Shown: in pieces, positions 1 through 6,125 of the stretch | Layout: each line of letters opens with the position of its first letter | Numbering within the stretch: the first letter of the stretch is position 1 | Source: Dehalococcoidales bacterium | Lineage (GTDB): Bacteria > Chloroflexota > Dehalococcoidia > Dehalococcoidales > Fen-1064 | DNA length: 8,525 nucleotides | Assembly (NCBI GenBank): GCA_030667735.1 | Contig: DAOUVG010000049.1 | Span: forward strand, 1-8,525 | Direction of reading: 5' to 3' | Made by a program: the position numbers and the translations under genes | Notes under the pieces: generated by a model | What the model saw: the letters and a program-made list of their open reading frames with translations, nothing else | Told to the model about the DNA's origin: nothing | The model's database searches: none

Positions 1-1
1 G

Positions 2-76
2 CGGGATGACCTCGACCTCCCCTGGGAAAAGACAGACAGAGCAGAAATCTTAAGAAAAGAAGCACTGGGTAAATAG
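2..76 (+). CDS. Possible C-terminal tail of an unidentified upstream gene (partial)
   Basis: An open frame runs in from the left edge and ends at a TAG at 74-76. It gives 24 charged residues that end in ILRKEALGK, an amphipathic helix-like composition plausible for a protein tail. The other two frames are less convincing: one stops within three codons and another gives a short polar peptide ending at 51. I do not recognise a family from so few residues. If real, the gene is co-directional with dnaJ and about 77 bases upstream, separated from it by a GC-rich hairpin. The chance that this is only a random open frame is substantial. Confidence 0.35.
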   Translation, partial: RDDLDLPWEKTDRAEILRKEALGK

Positions 77-101
77 TAGAAGGTAAGGACCCCGCTTACA
101 G

Positions 102-131
102 CCCCTTCCCCTTCTGAATAAGGGGAAGGGG
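102..131. repeat. GC-rich perfect hairpin, intergenic palindromic repeat copy A
   Basis: CCCCTTCCCCTT (102-113) and AAGGGGAAGGGG (120-131) form a perfect 12-bp stem around a 6-base loop (114-119). The stem is followed by AAAT and AGGGGAT. Neither strand has a T-run after the stem, so it does not look like a standard intrinsic terminator, although it lies where a terminator for an upstream gene would be. Its layout (C/T-rich arm, short loop, G/A-rich arm, a few A/T bases, then AGGGGA) matches the reverse complement of the hairpin at 5755-5779. I therefore read it as a copy of a dispersed palindromic spacer repeat. Confidence 0.65.
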
Positions 132-153
132 AAATAGGGGATAGGGTTACCTT

Positions 154-1233
154 ATGCCAGCTAAACGTGACTACTATGAGGTACTGGGCATAGACCGGAA
201 TGCCACTGACGAGGCCATACGGAAAGCATTCCGGGAACTTGCTTTCAAGTACCATCCGGACCATAACCGGGGAGATGGTGCCGAAGAGAAGTTCAAGGAG
301 GCCAACGAGGCCTACGAAGTACTCTCCAACACCAGCAAGCGTGCCACCTATGACCGCTTCGGACATAGTGGTGGTTCGAGCTTCTTCGGTCGCGATTCTG
401 AGGGGTTCGACTTCGGTTTTGGTGACATCTTTGACGCCTTCTTTGGCGGGACTACCACGTCCACACGCCAGGCACCACAACACGGGGCTTCCCTCCAGAC
501 CAGCCTCTCCTTAACCCTGGAGGAGGCTGCCTTCGGCAGTGAAGAGGAGCTGGACATTACCCGTACGGAGAACTGCTCCAAATGCCAGGGCACCGGCAGC
601 AAACCGGGCACACAGCCGGTCCGTTGTCCCAATTGTGATGGTGCCGGAGAGGTGCGCCGTGTCCAGGCAAGCATCTTCGGCCGGTTTACCAATATCGCCA
701 CCTGCCCACGCTGTCACGGTGAAGGTAGAATCATCACCGAACCCTGTCCTACGTGCAGAGGCAGCGGCCGCGAGAAGCAACATCGTAAGATATCGGTCAA
801 GGTGCCACCCGGAGTTGACAACGGCAATCAGATTCGTCTGCGCGGGGAAGGTGAAGCAGGCACCAGGGGCGGTCCATCCGGCGACCTGTTCGTGGTGATA
901 TCGGTCATCGAGCACGAGTACTTCAAACGGGATGGCAACGACATCTTCTACGAGTTACCGCTCAACTTCGCTCAGGCCGCGCTGGGAACGGAGGTTGAGG
1001 TGCCCACTCTGGATGATAACAGTAAGCTGAAGATTCCCGCCGGCTGCCAGACGGATACCGTCTTCAGGCTCAAGAACAAGGGTGTGCCTCACCTCAACGG
1101 CAGGGGGCACGGCGACCAACTGGTCAGGGTGTCCCTGGTTACTCCCGAGTCACTGAACAAGGAGCAGCGGCGGCTCTTCGAGGAACTGGCGGACAGTCTC
1201 GACCCCGGCAAGAAAAAACGGCGGAAACACTGA
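154..1233 (+). CDS. dnaJ: Chaperone protein DnaJ (type I Hsp40)
   Basis: Cytosolic co-chaperone that delivers unfolded substrates to DnaK and stimulates its ATPase. At 359 residues it is close to the usual 370-380. Visible parts, in order: J-domain at about 5-70 with the HPD motif at 34-36; a Gly/Phe-rich linker at about 70-100; four zinc-binding CxxCxGxG repeats at 141-148, 158-165, 184-191 and 198-205; the C-terminal substrate-binding beta domains to about 335; and a basic tail ending KKKRRKH. All four zinc motifs are intact, so this is a full type I DnaJ and not a CbpA-like protein. No dnaK or grpE lies in the window. The ATG is preceded only by a weak AGGG (143-146). A TANNNT hexamer (142-147) lies exactly six bases before the ATG, so leaderless expression is possible but weakly supported. 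Its TGA directly abuts the convergent gpsA stop. Confidence 0.96.
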   Translation: MPAKRDYYEVLGIDRNATDEAIRKAFRELAFKYHPDHNRGDGAEEKFKEANEAYEVLSNTSKRATYDRFGHSGGSSFFGRDSEGFDFGFGDIFDAFFGGTTTSTRQAPQHGASLQTSLSLTLEEAAFGSEEELDITRTENCSKCQGTGSKPGTQPVRCPNCDGAGEVRRVQASIFGRFTNIATCPRCHGEGRIITEPCPTCRGSGREKQHRKISVKVPPGVDNGNQIRLRGEGEAGTRGGPSGDLFVVISVIEHEYFKRDGNDIFYELPLNFAQAALGTEVEVPTLDDNSKLKIPAGCQTDTVFRLKNKGVPHLNGRGHGDQLVRVSLVTPESLNKEQRRLFEELADSLDPGKKKRRKH

Positions 1234-2295
1234 TTACGCGGACCGGCTGCCTGTCTTGTGCCGGAAGAGAGAGAAGAGCTTCCACCTGCGACCGGCAAGC
1301 TCGTGCCTGGCCTGAGCGCCCATCAGGGCCAGTGCCTCCTCCCGAGGGTCGGCACCCTGGTACAACACCCGGTACATCCCCTCGGTTATCGGCATCTCCA
1401 TCCCGAGTTGTCGTGCCAGTTCCCAGGCAGCAATCGTGGTACTCACCCCTTCGGCGACACCGGTCATCGAGCCGGCTATCTCTTCCAGCGAGTGACCCCT
1501 GGTCAACTCCACACCGACATAGTGATTACGGCTCAACGGGCTGGCGCAGGTCGCCACGAGGTCACCAAGGCCAGCCAACCCCGAAAACGTCAGGGGATTT
1601 GCTCCGAGGGCCACTCCAAAAGCAGTGAGCTCCGCCAGACCCCGCGTGATGAGGGTGGCCTTGGCATTGTCACCGTAACCCAGGCCGTCAGCAATACCGG
1701 CAGCCAGGGCAATAACATTCTTCAGGGCACCCCCCAGCTCGACACCGATAACGTCGGTATTGTGGTACACGCACAGATTCGGCGTCGTCAGCAGCTTCTG
1801 GGCGGTCCGGCAGACAGCCTCGCTCTCAGCAGCCACCACTGTAGCTGCGGGCAGGCCACGCAGAATCTCCTTGGAGAGATTGGGGCCGGACAGTACGCAG
1901 ATGTTACGATGGAACTCGGGGGATATCTCCTCGGCTATTACCTCGGTCATCCGCTTGTTGCTGCCAATCTCCAGACCTTTGGCAGTACTCAGCACCAGCA
2001 TCGACTCACCAAGGTACCCGGCAATCAGCCTGATATTGTGACGTATGGTCTGCGCCGGCACCGCCAGGATAACCGCCTCGGCACCACTCAGCGCCTGCTT
2101 CAACGAGCCGGTAACAGATAACCGAGAGGGGAACTTGATGCCGTCCAGCCGGGGAATCTTCGGTTCCGCACCACTGAGCTTAACCGCCTCCTCCTCGGTA
2201 CGTGCCCATAGACTGACATGAAGCCCGTTCTCAGCCCAGATAGTCCCGAGAGTGGCTCCCCAGGCGGTAGTGCCGATGACGGCAATCCGGGGCAT
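1234..2295 (-). CDS. gpsA: Glycerol-3-phosphate dehydrogenase [NAD(P)+]
   Basis: Reduces dihydroxyacetone phosphate to sn-glycerol-3-phosphate in the cytosol, providing the backbone for phospholipids. The 353-residue length is normal to slightly long. The N-terminal Rossmann domain starts with a GTTAWG dinucleotide loop (8-13), where most homologues have GAGSWG. STAKG (103-107) and SGPN (136-139) follow. The C-terminal domain carries the family signature around LKN (191-193, catalytic Lys192), then GLGDLVATC (242-250) and SRN (255-257). The basic tail after about 335 is probably dispensable. Its ATG lies 4 bases after the plsY stop, with a GA-rich and G-rich ribosome-binding stretch inside the end of plsY, so the two are very likely translated from one message. 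PlsY uses the GpsA product directly. The gene ends flush with the convergent dnaJ stop, with no visible terminator between them. Confidence 0.95.
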   Translation of the reverse strand: MPRIAVIGTTAWGATLGTIWAENGLHVSLWARTEEEAVKLSGAEPKIPRLDGIKFPSRLSVTGSLKQALSGAEAVILAVPAQTIRHNIRLIAGYLGESMLVLSTAKGLEIGSNKRMTEVIAEEISPEFHRNICVLSGPNLSKEILRGLPAATVVAAESEAVCRTAQKLLTTPNLCVYHNTDVIGVELGGALKNVIALAAGIADGLGYGDNAKATLITRGLAELTAFGVALGANPLTFSGLAGLGDLVATCASPLSRNHYVGVELTRGHSLEEIAGSMTGVAEGVSTTIAAWELARQLGMEMPITEGMYRVLYQGADPREEALALMGAQARHELAGRRWKLFSLFRHKTGSRSA

Positions 2296-2299
2296 AGGT

Positions 2300-2986
2300 T
2301 TATACCCCCGCCTCTTCAGAAGGGGATGGCTTCAGGTCCTCGGCCTTCTCACCCAGGCGGCGTTCCTTACCCGCGATAAGCCGGGAAATATTGCCCCGGT
2401 GCATGATGACAATGACCAGAGCACCGACCAGGGAATATATCAGATACTCCAGTGGCCAGCCGTTCAAAACAGTCAGCGGGACGACGATTGCATAGGTGCC
2501 AACCACACCGGCGATGGAACCCAGTGAGGCAAACCTGGTCACGACGGCACTAATGAGTAATATCTCCCCCCCAAATAGCGCGGCAACCGGAAGGAAAGCT
2601 GCCATACCACCGAAAAAGGTGGCAACGCCCCTTCCTCCACGGAACTTGAGAAAGACCGGCCAGTTGTGCCCCAGTACGGCTGCGAAGGCCGCCAGCACCT
2701 GACCCAGCGGCAGCCCGAAGCCGAAGTCCCCTACCGCCAGATAGCTCTTGCCCATAATCAACCCGGCAAATACCACCGCCAGCACTCCCTTGACCAGGTC
2801 GCCAGTAATGACTATCGCCGCCGCCTTTATGCCTGCCGTCCGTAATACGTTGGTAGTCCCGGTCTTACCGCTCCCATACGCTCTGATGTCAACCTTCGTC
2901 TTCCGTTTGGTTACCAGGTAGCCAACCGGTATCGAACCCATGAGGTAGCCAACTGCCAGACAGGCAATGTACTGCCAGACTATCAT
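2300..2986 (-). CDS. plsY: Acyl-phosphate:glycerol-3-phosphate acyltransferase PlsY
   Basis: Integral membrane enzyme that transfers a fatty acyl group from acyl-phosphate (made by PlsX, not in this window) to the sn-1 position of glycerol-3-phosphate, giving lysophosphatidic acid. The 228 residues contain about five hydrophobic segments (roughly 4-24, 53-78, 95-113, 125-150 and 155-195). The three family motifs are present: GSGKTGTTN (38-46), KFRGGRGVAT (114-123) and HRGNISRL (196-203). Motif 1 has Lys and Thr where the common form is GSGNxGATN. A polar tail after about 205 makes it somewhat longer than the usual ~200. The ATG overlaps the der TGA as ATGA (2983-2986), indicating translational coupling, and gpsA follows after 4 bases. 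Confidence 0.93.
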   Translation of the reverse strand: MIVWQYIACLAVGYLMGSIPVGYLVTKRKTKVDIRAYGSGKTGTTNVLRTAGIKAAAIVITGDLVKGVLAVVFAGLIMGKSYLAVGDFGFGLPLGQVLAAFAAVLGHNWPVFLKFRGGRGVATFFGGMAAFLPVAALFGGEILLISAVVTRFASLGSIAGVVGTYAIVVPLTVLNGWPLEYLIYSLVGALVIVIMHRGNISRLIAGKERRLGEKAEDLKPSPSEEAGV

Positions 2987-4299
2987 GACTCACCCCTTGT
3001 TCTGAAGACCAGGCGCAACGGTGTGCCAGTAAAGCCAAAGGCCTGACGCAGCTTGTTCTCCAGGTAGCGGCGATATGAAAAATGGACAATCTTGGCATCA
3101 TTGACGAAAAACACAAACGTGGGCGGGTCCACTTCCGCCTGGGTAACATGGAGAACATTCAACTGCTTACGACCCTTCCGCGGCAGGATATGTGCCGCCA
3201 CGGCCTCCTGGATGACACTATTCACTTCGGAAGTAGTCAACCGTTTAAGCCTCTCCCGGTATACCTGCCTTGCCTGCGGCAGGACCTCACCCACACCCTG
3301 GCCAAACTGGGCCGACGTATAGAGTATAGGAGCATAGGCCATGAACTTGAACTGGCTTTTCAGGTATCTATCCCATTCAGCCTTGTTCTTATCGGCGATA
3401 AGGTCCCACTTATTAACCACCAGGATAATCCCCTTGACCGCCTGTAACACATAGCCAGCAACATGCATGTCCTGCGCCACAGGCAACTCGGTAGCATCCA
3501 TAACCAGCAGGGCGACGTCGGATCGGTCGATAGCCCGAAGCGCTCGCATGACGCTGTACCGCTCTATTCCCACTCCCAGACGACCCCGCCTGCGGATGCC
3601 GGCGGTATCAATAAGTAACACATCTTCTCCCTCGAAGTCAAGTAGCGTGTCGATAGCGTCCCGCGTTGTCCCCGGTGCATCATCAACGATGGCACGCTCG
3701 CTACCGAGCAGAGCATTCAGCAGCATCGACTTACCGACATTGGGCCTGCCGACAATCGCTACCTTCATGATGTCCGGTTCAACCTCAGCCTCTAATGACG
3801 GCAGAATGGCACTGAGCCTGTCCAGCAACTCGGCGGTACCCCTGGCGTGATGAGCGCTGACCGCCAGCGGTTCGCCCAGTCCCAGTTCGTGGAACTCTAC
3901 GGCGTGGGTCTCCAGCCGGTCATTGTCCGCCTTATTAGCCACCAACACCACCGGTTTGCTGGCCCGCCGCACCAGGTCAGCTACCTCCAGGTCAGAGGGC
4001 GTTACTCCATCCCGGACATCCACCAGGAAGATAATGGCGTCTGCTTCGGCAACAGCCAGTCCTACCTGCTCCCTGACGCCCTGACCAACAGACGTATCGG
4101 GGTTTGTCACGAGACCACCGGTATCCACCAGGGTGAAGACGTTGTCATCCCAGGTGATATCAGCCACCACGCGGTCGCGCGTCGTCCCCGGCAGGTCCTC
4201 AACGATGGCTATCCGCCGGCCCGCCAGCCGGTTGAGCAGGGTGGATTTGCCGACATTCTGCCGGCCGACAATAGCTACGATGGGCTTCCTTACTGCCAC
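2983..4299 (-). CDS. der: Ribosome biogenesis GTPase Der (EngA)
   Basis: Tandem-GTPase factor that assists maturation of the 50S ribosomal subunit; 438 residues is the family norm. GTPase domain 1 has P-loop GRQNVGKS (12-19), PGTTRD (37-42), DTGG (59-62) and NKAD (122-125). Domain 2 has GRPNVGKS (184-191), PGTTRD (209-214), DTAG (231-234) and NKWD (296-299). A KH-like RNA-binding domain follows from about 350 to the end. All nucleotide-binding motifs are intact in both domains. The start is GTG (4297-4299), immediately before AVRKPIVAIVG. It overlaps the last codons of the upstream 88-residue membrane protein gene by 10 bases, with an AAGG-type ribosome-binding site inside that gene. The stop overlaps the plsY start. 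This places der in the middle of a tightly packed leftward operon. Confidence 0.96.
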   Translation of the reverse strand: MAVRKPIVAIVGRQNVGKSTLLNRLAGRRIAIVEDLPGTTRDRVVADITWDDNVFTLVDTGGLVTNPDTSVGQGVREQVGLAVAEADAIIFLVDVRDGVTPSDLEVADLVRRASKPVVLVANKADNDRLETHAVEFHELGLGEPLAVSAHHARGTAELLDRLSAILPSLEAEVEPDIMKVAIVGRPNVGKSMLLNALLGSERAIVDDAPGTTRDAIDTLLDFEGEDVLLIDTAGIRRRGRLGVGIERYSVMRALRAIDRSDVALLVMDATELPVAQDMHVAGYVLQAVKGIILVVNKWDLIADKNKAEWDRYLKSQFKFMAYAPILYTSAQFGQGVGEVLPQARQVYRERLKRLTTSEVNSVIQEAVAAHILPRKGRKQLNVLHVTQAEVDPPTFVFFVNDAKIVHFSYRRYLENKLRQAFGFTGTPLRLVFRTRGES

Positions 4300-4556
4300 T
4301 TTAACCGCCTTGCTTTTCGGTACTGGACAACACCACAGCCTATCACTGAGATGCCCAGTGCAAGATAGACCGTCTGCCAGGTCCGCATAGATATATTCCT
4401 CCCGGGGTTAAAGAACATGCCATAGCCGATGTCACTGCCTTCCACAGATGGTATCAGAACGTGGTAGAAGTGAGGCTCCACCCATATCACAAACCCCACC
4501 AGGGAAGCCACTATCAGTGCTCCCAGGACCATCTGCGTAACAGCCGACTTTTTCAT
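4290..4556 (-). CDS. Small two-helix membrane protein of unknown function
   Basis: The 88-residue product has two predicted membrane helices (about 7-26 and 61-77). The loop between them (about 27-60) is mixed polar and aromatic, including a GYGMFFNPGRN stretch. Basic residues at the N-terminus (KK) and the C-terminus (RKARRLK) suggest that both ends are cytoplasmic and the loop is outside. I do not recognise a family. Evidence that it is real: no competing gene on either strand, a GGGAAAG ribosome-binding site 8 bases before the ATG, and an end that overlaps the der start by 10 bases, so translation may be coupled. The 91 bases between it and argF hold no clear terminator, so read-through from argF is possible. 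Position suggests co-expression with der, plsY and gpsA, but the function is unknown. Confidence 0.72.
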   Translation of the reverse strand: MKKSAVTQMVLGALIVASLVGFVIWVEPHFYHVLIPSVEGSDIGYGMFFNPGRNISMRTWQTVYLALGISVIGCGVVQYRKARRLKWQ

Positions 4557-4647
4557 ATTCTAATCTTTCCCACTTTGTAGGCAAATAACATATCCGGCGG
4601 GTTATCTAAAATGGCGTGAGGTTGGAAGACATATCAGATACCCGCGA

Positions 4648-5565
4648 CTACGTAGCACCCAGCAACTTTACCAGCAGGGCTTTCTGTGCGTGCATCCGGT
4701 TTTCCGCCTGGTCGAAGACTACTGATTGCGGGCCATCCATAACATCATCGGTTACTTCCTCCCCCCGGTGGGCGGGCAGGTCGTGCATGAATATTGCATC
4801 TTTACTGGCCAGACCAAGCAGACCAGCATTGACCTGATAGCCTGTAAACGCCCGGCGTCTCTCTTCCGACTCCTCTTCCTGCCCCATGCTCGTCCAGACA
4901 TCGGTATAGACCACGTCTGCTCCACGCACTGCCTCGGACGGTTCCCGGGTGCAGAGGATACTGGCACCGGTGGCGTCAGCATACTCCTGCGCCGTACGCA
5001 TTATGTCCTCCTGCACGGCATGCCCTGCCGGAGAAGCAATCCTGAAATGCATCCCCGCCAGTGCCGTTGCCAGCAGCAGGCTGTGGGCGACATTGTTGCC
5101 GTCGCCGATAAAGGCAAGCGTCACGCCCTTCAGCCCACCCTTCTTCTCGTAGACGGTAAGCAGATCGGCCAGAGCCTGGCAGGGGTGCTCCAGGTCGGAT
5201 AACGCGTTTATCACTGGCACGCCAGCATAACAGGCCAGTTCTTCAACTGTTTTGTGGGCAAAGGTACGCGCCGAGATAGCATCAACGTACCGCCCGAGAA
5301 CCCGGGCCACGTCGGCTGTCGATTCCCGCTCCCCGAGACCAACCTCGGCCGGCGAGAGGTAGACTACCTCACCCCCCAGTTGCCTCATCCCCACCTCGTA
5401 GCTGACCCTGGTGCGCAACGACGGCTTCTCAAAAAGCAGGGCCAGTATCTTCCCGTTAAGTGAGGAAGACCGACCCCGGGTTTTTAGCTCCACAGCTCCG
5501 GCCATGAAGGAGGCTATGTCCTCATCACTGATATCGGATATGGACAGCAGGTGTTTCCCTTTCAC
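4648..5565 (-). CDS. argF: Ornithine carbamoyltransferase (anabolic)
   Basis: Cytosolic enzyme converting carbamoyl phosphate and ornithine to citrulline in arginine synthesis. I chose the GTG at 5563-5565: a GGGAGGAG ribosome-binding site lies 4 bases upstream, the 305-residue product has the usual family length, and homology begins at once with KHLLSISD. The same frame stays open to 5685, but that extension lies upstream of the predicted promoter. Motifs in the 305-residue numbering: carbamoyl-phosphate loop SLRTR (49-53), HPCQ (127-130), and the ornithine-binding SMG loop in DVWTSMG (222-228). All are as expected for an OTC. The motif usually written HCLP reads HDLP here (261-264). The Asp codon is GAC, so it is not a single-base error from a Cys codon. 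An alternative transcarbamylase is possible, but the SMG loop favours ornithine as substrate. Confidence 0.93.
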   Translation of the reverse strand: MKGKHLLSISDISDEDIASFMAGAVELKTRGRSSSLNGKILALLFEKPSLRTRVSYEVGMRQLGGEVVYLSPAEVGLGERESTADVARVLGRYVDAISARTFAHKTVEELACYAGVPVINALSDLEHPCQALADLLTVYEKKGGLKGVTLAFIGDGNNVAHSLLLATALAGMHFRIASPAGHAVQEDIMRTAQEYADATGASILCTREPSEAVRGADVVYTDVWTSMGQEEESEERRRAFTGYQVNAGLLGLASKDAIFMHDLPAHRGEEVTDDVMDGPQSVVFDQAENRMHAQKALLVKLLGAT

Positions 5566-5569
5566 ACCA

Positions 5570-5577
5570 CTCCTCCC
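5570..5577 (-). promoter_or_regulatory. Strong ribosome-binding site that fixes the argF start
   Basis: GGGAGGAG on the minus strand lies four bases before the GTG at 5563-5565. It identifies that GTG as the argF start in preference to the longer open frame that begins at 5685. Confidence 0.75.
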
Positions 5578-5597
5578 TTTCGCCGGGGCACCCGTAC

Positions 5598-5625
5598 AGT
5601 ATAGCACGAATGCTCGTTCTTTCCA
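5598..5625 (-). promoter_or_regulatory. Predicted sigma-70-type promoter for argF
   Basis: On the minus strand a TGGAAA -35 box (5620-5625, four of six consensus bases) is followed by a 16-base spacer and a TATACT -10 box (5598-5603). TGC just before the -10 gives an extended -10 (TGn). The predicted transcript start is near 5591, giving a leader of about 26 bases before the GTG. The leader is too short for an attenuator or T-box. Confidence 0.6.
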
Positions 5626-5630
5626 TAATG

Positions 5631-5668
5631 CTGTACTCTTCCGGTACACTGGTGACACTCCAGTACAG
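5631..5668. promoter_or_regulatory. Operator-like GTAC inverted repeats upstream of the argF promoter
   Basis: TGTAC and GTACA form an inverted repeat with a 7-base spacer (5632-5648). A second dyad, ACTGG (5648-5652) and CCAGT (5660-5664), overlaps a third GTAC at 5663-5666. Further GTAC cores lie at 5594-5597, next to the argF -10, and at 5713-5716. Five GTAC cores in about 120 bases exceeds the chance expectation of one per 256. The position just upstream of the -35 is compatible with a regulator-binding site, but I recognise no known operator such as an ARG box. Confidence 0.3.
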
Positions 5669-5754
5669 CCAATACCGATTGCCACCGGAGAATGCCTGTG
5701 CAGTTAGCTATGGTACTGGCCACCTCCTCATAGGGCAATGCCTGATTCCCCTAA

Positions 5755-5779
5755 CCCCTTTCTCCAGAGGAGAAAGGGG
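5755..5779. repeat. GC-rich perfect hairpin, intergenic palindromic repeat copy B
   Basis: CCCCTTTCTCC (5755-5765) and GGAGAAAGGGG (5769-5779) form a perfect 11-bp stem with a 3-base loop. It is preceded by ATTCCCCTAA (5745-5754). Its reverse complement has the same layout as copy A near the left edge: C/T arm, loop, G/A arm, short A/T, then AGGGGAA. No T-run follows on either strand, and it lies between divergent promoters where no terminator is needed. A dispersed REP-like repeat fits better than a terminator. Confidence 0.65.
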
Positions 5780-5798
5780 CGATACCAAATGCACCGGC

Positions 5799-5827
5799 TG
5801 GAACAACGCTCACAGATAACTTACAAT
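5799..5827 (+). promoter_or_regulatory. Predicted promoter for the DUF4342/DUF123 gene pair
   Basis: A TACAAT -10 (5822-5827, five of six consensus bases) lies 17 bases after a weak TGGAAC -35 (5799-5804). The predicted transcript start near 5834 leaves a leader of about 24 bases containing AGGAGGT (5844-5850), well spaced seven bases before the ATG at 5858. Confidence 0.45.
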
Positions 5828-5857
5828 AGTGTTTGACTGTGTTAGGAGGTAACCACG

Positions 5858-6124
5858 ATGACTACTGAGAGGATTAAGGTAAAAGGAAACCAGGTAATCG
5901 ACAAGGTCAAACAGCTCATCCGCGAGGGCAACATCAGAAAGGTGCGCATCGTGCATGAGGAACGCACTATCATGGAGATTCCGCTATCAATCGGCGCTCC
6001 GGCAGCAGCGATAACCATCATGGCGGCTCCGCTTCTGGCGGCCCTGGGTGCCTTTGCCGCCCTGGTTACCGAGTGCACCATCGAGGTGGAGAAGATCGAC
6101 GGCGCGGGTAAGAACGAAGAATAG
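5858..6124 (+). CDS. DUF4342 domain protein
   Basis: An 88-residue protein that matches my memory of the DUF4342 family: a basic amphipathic N-terminal part with VKQLIREGNIRKVRI (17-31), a HEERTIMEIPL strand (33-43), a Gly/Ala-rich hydrophobic segment (about 44-72) and a short TIEVEK strand (74-79). In other bacteria this domain is sometimes fused to a UBA-like/Ts-N segment, which is absent here. The hydrophobic part could be a membrane hairpin or a buried core. The molecular function is unknown. The ATG has an excellent AGGAGGT ribosome-binding site seven bases upstream and its own predicted promoter. The stop is one base before the DUF123 gene, so the two form a probable two-gene operon. 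Confidence 0.85.
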   Translation: MTTERIKVKGNQVIDKVKQLIREGNIRKVRIVHEERTIMEIPLSIGAPAAAITIMAAPLLAALGAFAALVTECTIEVEKIDGAGKNEE

Positions 6125-6125
6125 C

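Noticed and set aside
102..131. Intrinsic terminator reading of the hairpin upstream of dnaJ
   Set aside because: The stem is strong, but no run of T follows on either strand, and a similar hairpin occurs between divergent promoters, where no terminator is required.
1258..2121. Long open frame of 287 codons on the + strand opposite gpsA
   Set aside because: It is antisense to a clear gpsA with intact motifs, has no recognisable domain, and is rich in Gln, His and Arg, as expected of a shadow frame of GC-rich coding DNA.
4557..4584. Promoter-like TTGCCT-N16-TAGAAT on the minus strand before the small membrane protein
   Set aside because: The -10 directly abuts the ATG, so the transcript would start inside the gene. 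The GGGAAAG ribosome-binding site in the spacer fits read-through from argF better. An internal start for der remains possible but unsupported.
5566..5685. N-terminal extension of ArgF by 40 residues
   Set aside because: It would start at a GTG with no ribosome-binding site, lies upstream of and across the predicted promoter, has no similarity to OTC, and would make the protein longer than the family norm.
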